NCBI GenBank assembly: GCA_037974665.1
Contig: CM075770.1
Span: 20,971,501-21,035,500 of the forward strand
DNA length: 64,000 bases
Direction: 5' to 3'
From: Ehretia macrophylla
Lineage: Eukaryota; Streptophyta; Magnoliopsida; Boraginales; Ehretiaceae
Shown piece after piece: positions 24,714 to 36,121 of this stretch. The number at the start of each line of letters is the position of its first letter. Position 1 is the first letter of the stretch. Below the pieces are notes generated by a model, which made no database searches, had not been told where the DNA came from, and saw only the letters and a program-made list of their open reading frames with translations. Position numbers and translations under genes: made by a program.

Positions 24714-24819
24714 CCACATAACAAAAAATTTCTATGCTACTACTCAAGGAATAAGACTCAAACCAAATTTTGATAATCAGTTTACACATTAATTTATTTC
24801 TTGATAAGCATGACTCACT

Positions 24820-24994
24820 CAGTGGCGGACCTAATTATACATGAGGGAGTGCATCTTGAAAAAAAGACTTTTTTTTGTGGTTTTTTTCAAAAAAAAAAGA
24901 AATTATTATATTTAATACTTTTATTATAGGATGACATATGACCTTTTTCACCATATAAATGCAATTCTAATTTTGAATGTCTGGACAGTCACTG
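24820..24994. mobile_element. hAT-type MITE, 175 bp
   Basis: Left end CAGTGGCGGACC, right end GGACAGTCACTG (imperfect inverse). Flanks GACTCACT (left) and GACCCACC (right) agree at 6 of 8 positions, fitting an aged 8-bp hAT target duplication. Interior is A/T-run-rich with no coding capacity. Confidence 0.65.
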
Positions 24995-24999
24995 GACCC

Positions 25000-26280
25000 A
25001 CCTGAAATGCCAAGTTGCTATGCATGCTAACCGATAAGCCATGAAAATACATACCGCAAAATAAGCAAAAGAAAATCAATTTGGTGGTGAAAACCTTATC
25101 TCCTGCATCAAACTGCTTTTGCGGAAAGTATATGGATTAACCTCACTGTAAATGAAGGCCCTCGTAACTTTTATGTCAAATCCCACTTCCCTGCATCTTC
25201 CCATTTTCCAACAAAATCCGATCTGATCGTTTGTTATCTCAACACATGGCTGCTCGTTTCATGCAACACTTTTTATCCATAGAATTTCTGTCCTTCAGCC
25301 AGATGATCAGCAAGCAACTGTGCTGTGCTAGCCAAATGTTGATCCAGATCGCCCAAGTGTAATATATGTTTGCTTTAATTCCTGTTAATCTATTGTATGT
25401 CTCTATATATAATACGCATGGAGGCCATTTTAAAAAGAAAGGCATTTAATTTGCCACTTGATGAAGAAGGGATTGTGAGAACCATTAATTGTGGCTTTTA
25501 CTGTTTGGACTTTAGATTAAACTCGTTAAAGGTTATCCATTCAAAATATTCAAAGTGATCCAACCGAACATGCCAAGAAAGCGACATGCAAGGGAACCAC
25601 ATTGATCTATAGTCAGCTGCAAGTTGGCTACCTTGGTAATAATCTCAATACAATCAGAAAAGTAAAAGTCTGATCACTATAGAAGTAAATTTTTAAATTA
25701 TCCGAACTAATTATCAATCTACTCACATACAAGTGAATTTCATGTAAGGTTCACTCTATATATATATCTAGAGTTAATCGTTAGTCCAGGTAATTTAAAG
25801 AATTTTTATCAATAGAGGCCTCGGGCTTATCAACTCAAGCTATTTTAATTGCAAAATAATATGCAAATATATTAAAGGTACGTTTATATGTTTTAAGCTA
25901 AAACAACTTTATTTCAAAGAACTAGTAATTGCAAGAATAGTTTATAAGTCCAACTTCAATAGTTTCTCAATTTTTATTTTTTTTCTTATAATAGGAAATC
26001 AAACATGTGACTCTCACCCTCTTTACCCAGGCAAGAGTGTCACTTTTTGACTTTATATATTTGTTGAGGCCCATATAAAAAGTAGTGACTTCTAATTTTA
26101 GAGATTAGAGAGCCCCTAATACATAAGGAGGCCGTTGAAGAGGATTTTGGAGTTCTAAAATGGCTAAAAATTTATTATAGGGAATCTATAGGAGATAGCT
26201 TAAGTTGATTTGGATTAGACAAGGTCTGCATGAAGAATTACGTTTGAGGATGCCTGCAAAAAAAAAAAAAAAATTACGTT
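25000..26280. other. intergenic DNA, mostly featureless
   Basis: The only coding-like patch is about 25277-25358 on the minus strand, reading LGDLDQHLASTAQLLADHL and ending in a stop after YG. It has the look of an amphipathic helix but no flanking exon could be assigned. Poly-A run at 26258-26272. Confidence 0.4.
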
Positions 26281-26330
26281 TCAGGAATCTTGACAATACA
26301 GCTTTGGACAATTATCATTCACTCTACCAG

Positions 26331-26338
26331 TATAAATA
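26331..26338 (+). promoter_or_regulatory. TATA box of the exonuclease-like gene
   Basis: TATAAATA in CCAGTATAAATAGCC, 93 bp before the start codon. It implies transcription starting near 26360 and a leader of about 60 nt. Confidence 0.65.
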
Positions 26339-26423
26339 GCCTGACATCCTCATCTTCTTCCTCAAGCGGTACAAGTTCTCATTCTCAAGGCAGCAACACA
26401 GTTCACACAGTGCTAATACTATC

Positions 26424-28693
26424 ATGGACAGCAAATCATACGAGTCTTCTGAGACTCTTAGGTACTCTTTTCTTTCACATTAAAGCACACATACGCATAT
26501 GCTCATGCATGCACATGCACTTCTTGATATCAGTGCCGTTCAATCACAAGATTTTTCAGTTTGATGCATAACATAAACTAAATAGTTACTTTCATGGGTA
26601 GGAACAAATGCGCTGCATGCTATAGACAGTTCAATAAGATGGAACATTTAGTGGAACATATGAGGATATCGTACCATTCAAATCATGAACCTATGTGCGG
26701 GGTCTGCAGAAAGCATTGTCGATCATTTGAATCTCTACGGGAACATCTTATAGGTATGATTTCATTCTTTTTTGTTTCTTTTTCGGTGGAGACATAAATC
26801 GTTTTTGAACTCATAACCTCTTATTACTACACGATCTTTCTTTCTCTAGTGAACCTCCATTTTTGTCATCCCCTTTTGAAGATCAATTACCTAGCCATGC
26901 AACATACAGTAGAATAATTATATTGTTGTATATATCAATCATGCAGGGCCATTACCAAAGGCAGAATGCGAAAGGATATTCAAGGATCGAGGCTGCGATC
27001 TTTGTTTGTCCATCTTAAGCAGCCGTAGCGCGCTCAGGAATCACCGAGAGAATTGTCAACTCTCTCGTACAAACAATGTATAGATCCTCAAACTTAAGAG
27101 AATATCTATATAATGATTTTGTGTGTGTGGTGTGTGTGTGTGACTACGTGTGTGGTTTTAATATGTTTTTCTTTTGGGTATTAAATATATATTTTTTTTC
27201 AGGGTCTACTGTATCGTATGGCTAACTTGGGAATTCATAATGACTTGAGGATTGATAGTAGTAGAGCAAGAGTTGTTGCACTTGCTTGCAAAATGGTTGG
27301 TGGTGGGAGTGATGGCTCTCTAGATCTTTGTGCAAGGGTTTGCCTTCTTGATGAGAATGAAAACATAATCTTTCACTCCTATGTCAAACCACACCTTCCT
27401 GTCACAAACTTCAGGTATGAAGAATTGAAATTGACTACTCAAATTGAGATGTAATCCTCTCATAATATATAATGTTATAAGAGATATTTAACGATGATAA
27501 ATTGTTTAATATTTAATTATAATTATATGGACAATTCAATATCATTGAATCTCCGGGATCCAAGTCTGCTCAATCGGAGACAAATCAGTAATCACACATG
27601 AATGATTTAATTTGCTAAAGTAAGTGCAATTTTTTTTTTTTTTAAGGTATGAAACAACTGGCATACGACCAGAATTTCTAAGAGATGCAATGCCGTTAAG
27701 GCAAGTGCAAAGGAAGATTCAAGACTTCTTGTGCAATGGGGAACCTATATGGCAGATTCGTTCTAGAAGTGGACGAGCAAGGATACTTGTTGGTCATGGA
27801 TTAGATCATGACCTTAAATGTTTGGAACTGGAGTACCCTGCTTTAATGATCAGGCAAGTTTCTTTCCTCTACAAGAGAACACATTTTGAAAGGTGTAAAT
27901 TAACTAGCTAGCAAAATGGAGATTTGACAAAAAAATTAATTATATGTTAATTATAAGCTGATGTAATGGTTATATTGACAGGGATACGGCAAAATATCCT
28001 CCATTGATGAAAACAAGCAAGCTTAGCAACTCACTCAAGTACTTGACCAAGGCATACCTTGGGTAAGTAGCATTAATTGTATCATTCTGGCATCTTTTCC
28101 AAGATCTTACCTTGATTTTCCATATATGTTGAACTATGTACGGGTGTTTCACATTGAAATATTAGGAAAAAAACGAGCTATTTGAGCCCCATAAAGTAAA
28201 ATTTTGAGTCAATTTTGAACTCTACACTTGGCGTATTTAGGTTCGTTTGTTCTCTCAACTCAGCTTCTGGAACTTGCCGTGACATACTTATAGCAATAAG
28301 AATGAGCTATTGATATACATTTGTAGGCTCAAGATTCCATAAAGTAAAGTAATTTTGAGTTTTATACTTAAGTCATGTATTTAGGTTCGTCATTTATTTA
28401 AGTTTTACAACTCCCCCAACTCACCGTAATAACTAACGAAGTTTGTACTTTTTATATATAGGTATGACATTCAGACTGGGATACAAGATCCATACGAAGA
28501 CTGTGTTGCAACAATGAGGCTTTACATGAGAATGAGATCTCAGGCCCATAAAAAGGAGGACTACCCCCTCGCTATGGACCCTCAAAACCGGAATAATTTT
28601 GCGTCTTGGCGACAAAATGAGCTAGAGAGGATGAGTCCAGAGAAATTGTTGGAAATCTCCAGGTCTGATTATTATTGCTGGTGCTTGGATTAA
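26424..28693 (+). CDS. C2H2 zinc-finger / REXO4-like exonuclease-fold protein, active site degenerate
   Basis: Seven exons: 26424-26461, 26602-26753, 26947-27077, 27203-27414, 27647-27853, 27982-28062, 28462-28693. All phases fit and give 350 aa. Intron 5 uses a GC donor (CAG|GCAAGT). Residues 16-100 hold zinc-finger-like Cys/His pairs (CAACYRQF...H, CGVCRKHCRSF...H, CDLC...H...C). Residues 130-295 are an RNase-T/ISG20-REXO4 exonuclease fold (GGGSDGSLDLCARV, VKPHLPVT, ILVGHGLDHDLKCL, RDTAKYPPL, YEDCVATMRLY). Such enzymes are 3'-5' exonucleases of the DEDDh class. Here the first motif reads A135-C-K137 where D-x-E is expected and Gln282 stands where the catalytic His is expected; D233 and D287 remain. 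The intact frame, splice sites and conserved C-terminus (ASWRQNELERMSP, SDYYCWCLD) argue for a maintained non-catalytic protein rather than a fresh pseudogene. Confidence 0.9.
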
Positions 28694-29079
28694 GCAGTAA
28701 AACAAAATTCTCTATCTATCACAATGGGGTATTGAATTCAGCAAGAACTTTATGTGAGAAATATCGAAGCCGTAGGTATGCTTCAGGAGAGCGATAAAGT
28801 ATAGCAAATATCAGATTCAACATAGGAATGAATAATATAAAATTATGTATCTTTTCTAACATCAAGTTAGACATTATTCATCAACATATAGTAGAGACAT
28901 TTTATGTATTAAGCCTATGTACCACTATAATAATGTTGTTAGAGATTACCCATCAATGTATGGAGACATTTAATGTATTAATGTGGGCCTACCACTAATA
29001 ATATGAACATGCATGGATATATCGGATATTTATAAATGTACTTGTCAAATGATGCTATAATTGCATTTCTTTGTTCAAT
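28694..29079. other. 3' UTR and spacer
   Basis: AT-rich DNA following the exonuclease-like gene. A partly repeated stretch (CATTATTCATCAACATATAG / GATTACCCATCAATGTATGG) appears around 28873 and 28942. No gene. Confidence 0.45.
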
Positions 29080-30273
29080 TGTTTTGGCTCTTGAAGAAAT
29101 AGAGTGAAAAGAGAGAAAAATATCTGAAAACTGAATTGTATTATTTCACATTATGATTTCTGTTACAATTACATGTATATATAGTTGCAGTCTTATTCAA
29201 TTTTTAACTAACCTGATCAGTTGTACAAGTCTAAACTATCTGCTAGCTAATATAGTTATAATAAGATACTTCGCTATTATTTAGCTAACTAGACATTGGT
29301 CTGAGGAGTGTCCTTATCATCCCCCCCTCAAACTGAGCATGGCTTGGGCCATTGGCAGTTTGCTCTTTAGCCTGAAAAATTGAAACTTTGACAGTGTTTT
29401 TGTGAAGAGATCTATTATATGCTCTGCTGATGGTATGTGAGCTAGTTTGAGGGCATTGATACTCACTTGATCTCTGAGAAAATGATAATCTATAGCTATA
29501 TGCTTTGTCCTGCAATGAAAAACTGGATTTGCTGCCAAGGCTATAGCTGACTGATTATCACAGTAAAGAGTAGGAACAATGTGGCTGAAATGTAGGTCCT
29601 TGAGCATATAGGTTAGCCATATTATTTCAGTAGTAGTATAGGCCATGGCTCTATACTCTGCTTCTGTGGAAGATCTGGCCACAGTAGGTTGTTTCTTGGA
29701 GCACCAAGAAATATGATTAGGACCCAAGTAGATGCAATACCCCGTAGTGGATTTCCTGTCATTGGGGTCACTTGCCCAATCAGAGTTAGAAAATGCATTG
29801 AATGTGAATGGGCCAGGTCTCAATAGCAGACCTTGTGTAAGAGTAGCTTTGACATATCTGAGTGTTTTCTTTAGAGATTCATAGTCAGTTTATGTAGGGT
29901 TGTAATATGTTGGCAGAGAGTGTTGACTGAAAATTAGAGATCAGGTCTAGTAAGAGTTAGGTATTGTAGTGCTTCAACAATGCTTCTGTACTGAGAAGGA
30001 TTACTGTAAGGTCGCAGCTGAGTAGTAGTGGTAGTTTGGGTTTAGAGAAGGTGGGGGTGGGGAAGGGATTGCAGCCAAGCATGCCTGCTTTTTGTAGTAG
30101 ATCATGGGCATACTTCTGCTGATGTAAAAGGATGATATTAGAAGAGGACTGAACCTGAACGCCCAGAAAATATGTAAGGGAGCCCAAATCCTTCATAGCA
30201 AACTGAGTGTTCATGGCTTGAATAAGGGTAGAAATAGCAGTGGTAGAATTGCCAGTGATAACTAGATCATCTA
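29080..30273 (-). mobile_element. copia 3' fragment (RT end, RNase H, LTR)
   Basis: On the minus strand: LTR from 29319 down to about 29080 (starts TG after the purine tract GAGGGGGGGA), RNase H frame 29823-29317 (SDWASDPNDRKSTTGYCIYL, STEAEYRAMA, CDNQSAIALA) and RT C-terminal frame from about 30270 (DDLVITGNSTTAIS, MKDLGSLTYFLGVQVQ). The RT ends exactly at the YVDD region at 30273, where another element begins. It is similar in protein and LTR-border style to the copia element at 1-4293. A stretch around 29830-29960 has lost its frame. Confidence 0.88.
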
Positions 30274-32406
30274 TGTAACGACCCTCCAATAAAAATAAAA
30301 ATAAAGGGGGCTTTAAGAAAATATTATATATAAAGATAATTCAGATTTTACCTTAATTATAGGCCTTAATTTTTGGTGGCAGTTATATTTTTAAAACAAA
30401 AGTCTTATCCCACAACCCCACAACCCTACAAAACGTCTTATGTTAAAAGAACGCTTTCTGTACTTCTTCTAAAGGCGACTTCAACTTCAGAAATAAACAG
30501 AACGTCTTTTATATACATATAGATATAAAAAAGGAGCAGGAAGATAAGGTTGGGGACAAATCTACATCAAACGAAGGCAATCAATAGAAACCTCGATTCT
30601 TCCATTCTTAGGTAAGCAGTTTTAAGGCTCTTTGAATTCAATTATGAATTACAGGATTGAATAGGAGAATGGTTAGGCTTCGAAAATTTGATAGAAATAA
30701 TACTACGTAGAAGTGATGGAACCTTTTTGTATTTTTGGAATAGGGCATTGATTCTTGGGCTACAATTTATCAACCTTGAAGTTAGGTTTTGGAATTTTTG
30801 CCAAGGTTAAGGTAAGTAGGAGGACTCAGTTTCTTGTGATACTTTTTGAGTTTTTGTTAGAAAGAATTGCACTATTATGTTTAAGGTAAATTTGTTGATT
30901 TATTAGTGTGTTCAGGATTGTGAATCTTATGATTAAAAATATAGATGATATGAGTTTGAGTATTGTCTTCGTAGTATGTTTTTTTTAGGAGTTTTTCACA
31001 AATAATACTAACTGTGACATTTTTTTTATTATATATACAGTTGCATATAATATTTTGTCTATTATAAACTTATTTTTTTTAAAAAAATAAACAAGATTCA
31101 TAATGACCCAGAGTATGCTAACACAAACGAAGGTGGATAGGAATCCAAAGGGGAAATGGCCGAAGATAAAGAGTGGTTTGTTGTCGCACATACCACCAAA
31201 AGCAAGTGGGAGTCCCGACGAAGCAGTAGTGCACTATCCAAAGAGTGGTGTACGATCCCCATCACCGAAGGCCAAACGACAACACGGCCTCAAAGACTAT
31301 GACATGTGGGTCCAAAATTTTCATTTAACTAATAACAAATAATAACTTAGCACAGGGTTGAATTTCTAATCCAAATATACTAAAGTAAATGAAGGAGTAT
31401 GTCCATTAAATATTAAAAATCCTTAATTCTAAAATGCTTAGTAAAATAGAAACATTCAATAAAAGAGTCGTTGAGCCGTGGTTGAAACTGTGAAGAGATA
31501 TTGCAAAAAAATAATAGAAGATTAAATAGTAATTACAAATTATTTTAATAGTAATAATAAAATTGCAAATGAATAAATTTGTAATAAAAGAAAAGTACCA
31601 ACTAAATAAATAAACAAAAAAAAGCATTTAATTATATGTATACAGTGACTAAGTCACTGTTTTGAAACAATGACTTAGTCACTGTTTTCGAACAGTAACT
31701 TAGTCACTGTCGAAAATAGTGACTAAGTCTCTGTTTGAAATAAAACAGAGACTAAGGTCACTGTTTTCAACAGTGACATAGTCTTATGAATCTTATTTAT
31801 TTATTTATTTTATATCGATAAGTGTGGCTTATTACATTATACTCTATTTTCAATGGTTCTTTGAACGGTACATGCTATTTAATGCATGTCATGTCTCTAT
31901 TGTTGGCATTGGCATTTGGACTTTTCGTTTAGCAAATCTATAGTTTTATTTGTTTTGTTTTTGTTTGGTATCTACTACTTACTGAGATTATTATCTCATT
32001 ACATTTCTTTTTCCTCAAAATCTATATGATTTCGCAGATAGAGAGAAATAGATCATTTCGCTTGGGTCTTGGTTTAGAGGACACCAGGTGTTGGCGTTTA
32101 TTTTAAATGCATTGGAATAAGTGGATGTTTATTCGCATGAGACCTTTTTAGCATTTACTTTTAGTTTTATTTAGACTTTCATTTTGGAGAATGTAATCCT
32201 TGGAGTTATTTAAAAATTTTCTTGGTGACTTTAGTCGTTTATGTATGTTATGGGGTTAGATGCTCTGATATTTAGCCTTTCTTGCTTGTGGTATTTAGCT
32301 TAGTCGTGCTTTGAGCTTGCAAATTTAGGGAGAAATGTGCCTTCTTAGGTTCGTGGCAATCACGTTCCCTTGAGGTTCGTTTTTGACGAATTTTGAGGGC
32401 GTGACA
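30274..32406 (+). repeat. left LTR of the gypsy element (about 2.1 kb)
   Basis: Begins TGTAACGACCC and ends GGGCGTGACA, the typical border style of large plant gypsy LTRs. The interior 31000-31800 looks heterogeneous: an 80-codon frame (31103-31342, rich in Lys/Pro/Ser, not recognised) and a palindrome array at 31642-31783 suggest that something was inserted or captured there. I could not find clear borders of such an insert. Confidence 0.75.
31642..31783. repeat. array of six 19-bp palindromes, about 25-bp spacing
   Basis: Consensus ACAGTGACTWAGTCACTGT. Copies at 31642-31660, 31667-31685, 31692-31710, 31716-31734, 31745-31764 and 31770-31783 (last one truncated). Spacers are TTTTCGAA-like and themselves nearly self-complementary, so the array reads almost the same on both strands. 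Centre-to-centre distances are 25, 25, 24, about 29 and about 25 bp. Function unknown. Confidence 0.9.
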
Positions 32407-32428
32407 GAGTGATGTTAGAGTCTAAGTT
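32407..32428 (+). promoter_or_regulatory. degenerate tRNA-Met primer-binding site
   Basis: TGATGTTAGAGTC at about 32410 matches 9 of 13 positions of TGGTATCAGAGCC (initiator-Met type). Three of the four changes are G-to-A or C-to-T, as expected from methylation decay. Confidence 0.6.
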
Positions 32429-32539
32429 ATGATCAACATGGACCTAGGTTTGGGTTATGAATGGTTGTGGTAGTATATAGTGTTATTGACTTATATTTTA
32501 GTTATTCGTGCACTAAATTTTGTCTTGTAGTAGGATTGA

Positions 32540-33494
32540 AATGGCACCCAAGAGAAATACAACAACAAGCACTAGCAATGCTTCAGCTCCTGAGACTATG
32601 GAGGAGCCAGTTCCTTTAACAGAGCTGGAACCTGAGCAAGAACTTGACGAGGAAGTCGATGAACACTTTGAGGGTGTAGCAGAGGCTCTATTTCGTAAGA
32701 TAGCACGAAGATCACGCGAAGAGGGCCAAGAGGGACTGAGTGAATCAGAAGTATTGGAGAAATTCTTGAACAAGCACCTACCCCGTTTCTTAGGCGAAGA
32801 GGAACCCTAAGAGGCTCGCAAACGGCTGATTACGGTGGAAGGCCTGTTCAGAACTCTTCGGTAAAATGATGATAGGAAGATCCGATTTGGGGTGCATTTG
32901 TTGGAAGGGTCTGCTCTGGAGTGGTGGAATCTGAAATTAGAAGAGACAGAAGAAGAATTGCAGAGTTGGAAGGAATTCCATGACATGTTTGAGTTAGAGT
33001 TCTACCCAGTAGAGTATCGCAACTTGAAGATTGCTGAATTTACCCATTTTAGGAAAAAAGATATGAGTGTGGCTGAAGATGCTAGGAAATTCAAAGAATT
33101 GGCCCACTTTGCACCTTTCATGGTACCAAATGAATATGAGAAGGCCAGAAAATCTGAGCTGGGTTTGAAAGGGGTGATAACTGCTACAACGGTATCTGAG
33201 AGGGATATAAAGTTGATGCAACAACAACGAGGTTCTTCAAACAAGAGAAAAAATAGAGCTAGTTCATCACAGGATAAGAATGGACCTTCCAAAGGGAACT
33301 ATAAGAAGCCTTAACCATCTGGGGGTAACAAGAATAACAGTAAGTGTACTAAGTATGGCGGTGCTCATAGAATAGAGAACTGTCGTTGGGTGACTGGAGG
33401 ATGTTTTAAATGTAGAAGCAAGGAACACCGCATTAAGGACTACCCAGAGATGAAAGGGGAAAATCAGAGGCCACATGAAGATGGAAAGAAATAG
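32540..33494 (+). pseudogene. gypsy gag
   Basis: The frame from MAPKRNTTTSTSNASAPETM shows an acidic N-terminus, then the retrotransposon gag core (ALEWWNLKLEETEEELQSWK, FELEFYPVEYRN, FRKKDMSVAEDARKFKELA) and a Cys-rich tail (about 33345-33450: CTKYGGAHRIENC, then CFKCRSKEHRIKDYP), in which CCHC knuckles are damaged. Stops lie near 32808, 32862, 33312 and 33492. Confidence 0.85.
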
Positions 33495-36105
33495 CCTAAT
33501 CGTACCTGTTTCTTTACCCTTACCCATGGAGATGCTCAGGCAGCAAATGATGTGGTGATAGGTATTTTCCCTATTATGTCTGTCTTTGCTCATGTGTTAT
33601 TCGATTATGGGTCAAACTATTCCTTTGTGTCATCCACTTTTGCCTCATTACTTAATGTTAGGCCTGAGAGGTTAGATTCTGACTTATGTGTTGAGACCCC
33701 TGTGGGGAAATCTGTCATAGTAGGCACTGTGTACCATAAATGTTTAGTCCAAATTAGGGAATGGGAATTGCCTGCTAATTTGATTGGGTTAGACTTAAAA
33801 GATTTTGATGTGATCTTGGGGATGGATTGGCTGCTTGCATATCATGGCCATATTAACTGCTTCGGTAAGAAAGTTATCTTTTGTATGCCTGGGAAGGACA
33901 AATTTGAGTTTGTTGGTAGAACCCTTCAACTTCTACGGGTGATATCAACATTTAAAGCTTCAAAACTAATGAGAAAGGGGTATACAACATTCTTAGCAAG
34001 CGTTATTAAATCTAAAGTTAATGGGCTCAAGGTTGAAGACATCTCGATTGTCCGAGAGTTTCCTGATGTTTTTCCAGAAGATATTCCAAGACTCCCCCCA
34101 GATCGAGAGATTGAGTTTAAAATTGAACTTGTACCTGGAACTGGACCTATATCTAAGGCACCATATCGTATGACACCTGCTGAATTGAAGGAGCTCAAGG
34201 TGTAACTACAAGAACTACTGGATAAGGGACAAATTCGCCTTAGTATATCTCCTTGGGCTGCACCGGTACTATTTATTAAAAAGAATGATGGTAGCATGCG
34301 CCTCTGCATTGATTATCGGGAATTGAATAAGGTGACAGTCAAGAACCGTTACCCATTGCCAAGGATTGATTATCTATTTGATCAACTACAGGGTGCTCGA
34401 GTATTCTCGAAGATTGACTTGAGATCAGGGTACCCTCAGTTAAAAATCAAGGACAACGACATCCATAAAACAGCTTTTAGGACAAGGTATGGTCACTATG
34501 AGTTTATTGTGATGTCGTTTGGGTTGACGAATGCTCCTGCGGTATTTATGGATTTGATGAACAGGGTCTTCAAGACTTTCCTGGATCAATTTGTGGTTGT
34601 ATTCATTGACAATATTCTGGTATATTCCAAAAGCTCTCAAGAACATGAGTCATATTTAAGAATAGTATTGCAGATACTTAGGAACAATCAACTATATGCC
34701 AAATTGAAAAAATATGAGTTTTGGTTGACTGAAGTGGCTTTCCTAGGCCATGTCATTTCAGAGAAGGGAATATCGGTCGATCCTCAAAAGCTAGAGGTTA
34801 TAGCTAATTGGCCGAGACCAACATCAGTAATGGAAATTCGTAGCTTTTTGGGGTTGACAGGTTATTACAGAAAGTTTGTGGAAGGATTTTTGAAAATTGC
34901 TACACCAATGACTAGTCTCATGTGTAAGGGTGTAAAGTTTGAATGGTCAGCAGAATGTGAAAAGGCTTTTCAAGAATTAAAGGAAAGGTTAATATATACG
35001 CCTGTGCTTGTATTGCCTAGTGGAGCAGATAGGTTTGCTGTGTATAGTGATGCTTCTCATAATGGTCTGGGTTGTGTGCTCATGCAACACGGTAAGGTTA
35101 TTGTTTATGCTTCAAGGCAATTAAAGAACTATGAGAAGAATTACCATACTCATGACTTGGAGTTAGCGGTTGTGGTGTTTGCATTAAATATATGGAGACA
35201 CTTTTGTATGGGGTAACTTGTAAGGTATATATGGACCACCATAGTTGAAAATATCATTTCACCCAAAAGGAGTTGAATTTGCGACAACGACGGTGGCTAG
35301 AGTTAATAAAAGACTATGATTTGAAAATCTACTACCACCCAAGAAAGGCAAATAAGGTGGCAGATGCGTTAAGTAGGAGATCTACAGGGAGTATGGCGAT
35401 ATTATTAACCTCACAAGATGAACTTATTGTGAAATTTGAGAAGCTAAGAATCGAGGTAACAACAGATAAAATGTCAACTATATTAGCCCATATCACTGTT
35501 CAATCAATGTTGTATGACAGAATTCGAGCCGCTCAGAGACAAGACCTATACTTGGAGAGAATTCGTGCTGAATTGGAGAATGGACACAAATCTTATTTGG
35601 AACTACATGAAGATGGGACCCTTAGATTTAATAGAAGGTTATGTGTTCCTGAGGATCATAAGGTTAAGAAGGAAATTCTAGACAAAGCACATGGTTCGCG
35701 CTTTGCAATACACCCAGGAAGAACAAAAATGTATCATGATTTAAAAGATCATTTTTGGTGTCGCAATATGAAGAGGGATGTGGGGGAATATGTGGCTAAG
35801 TGTCTCACGTGTCAAAGAATTAAGGCAGAACATCGAAAGCCATCTGGACCTCTACAACCGTTGGATATACCCGAGTGGAAATGGAAATGTATTTCGATGG
35901 ATTTTGTGATGAGTTTACCTAGGACTCGTGATAAAAATGATGCTATTTGGGTAATTGTGGATAGGTTGACTAAGTCAGCCCATTTCTTACCTTTCCGATT
36001 AAGGACCCCACTAGAGAAACTTACTGAGTTGTACAATCGGGAAATTGTGAGACTACATGAAGTACATAAGAAGATTGTGTCTGATACAATTTTCTTTCGA
36101 TTTCT
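33495..36105 (+). pseudogene. gypsy pol: protease, RT, RNase H, partial integrase
   Basis: Protease region: LFDYGSNYSFVSS replaces the usual DSGA/DTGA-type site (Ser/Thr to Tyr), followed by DVILGMDWL. RT runs 34080-35216 ([52 protein letters not shown]). Its catalytic box reads FIDNILVYS where FIDD is required, so the second catalytic Asp is lost. RNase [14 protein letters not shown]. Integrase: HHCC zinc motif HPGRTKMYHDL...CLTCQ and the first catalytic Asp in MDFVMSLP. The frame loses homology after HKKIVSD near 36085. Stops at about 34203 and 35214 also break the frame. Confidence 0.88.
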
Positions 36106-36121
36106 CACTTGTAGTTGTTAC

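Larger units (their letters stand above)
30274..36105 (+). mobile_element. Ty3/gypsy retrotransposon, 3' end missing
   Basis: A long left LTR (30274-32406), a primer-binding site, gag, protease, RT, RNase H and integrase follow in the gypsy order (integrase last). The element begins inside the RT of the minus-strand copia fragment, so it is the younger of the two. It stops in the middle of the integrase catalytic core near 36100: the end of integrase, any chromodomain, the purine tract and the right LTR are absent. Multiple stops show it is inactive. Confidence 0.9.

Noticed and set aside
31642..31783. CRISPR-like reading of the palindrome array
   Set aside because: Spacers are themselves near-identical, units are palindromic and the host is a plant nuclear genome.
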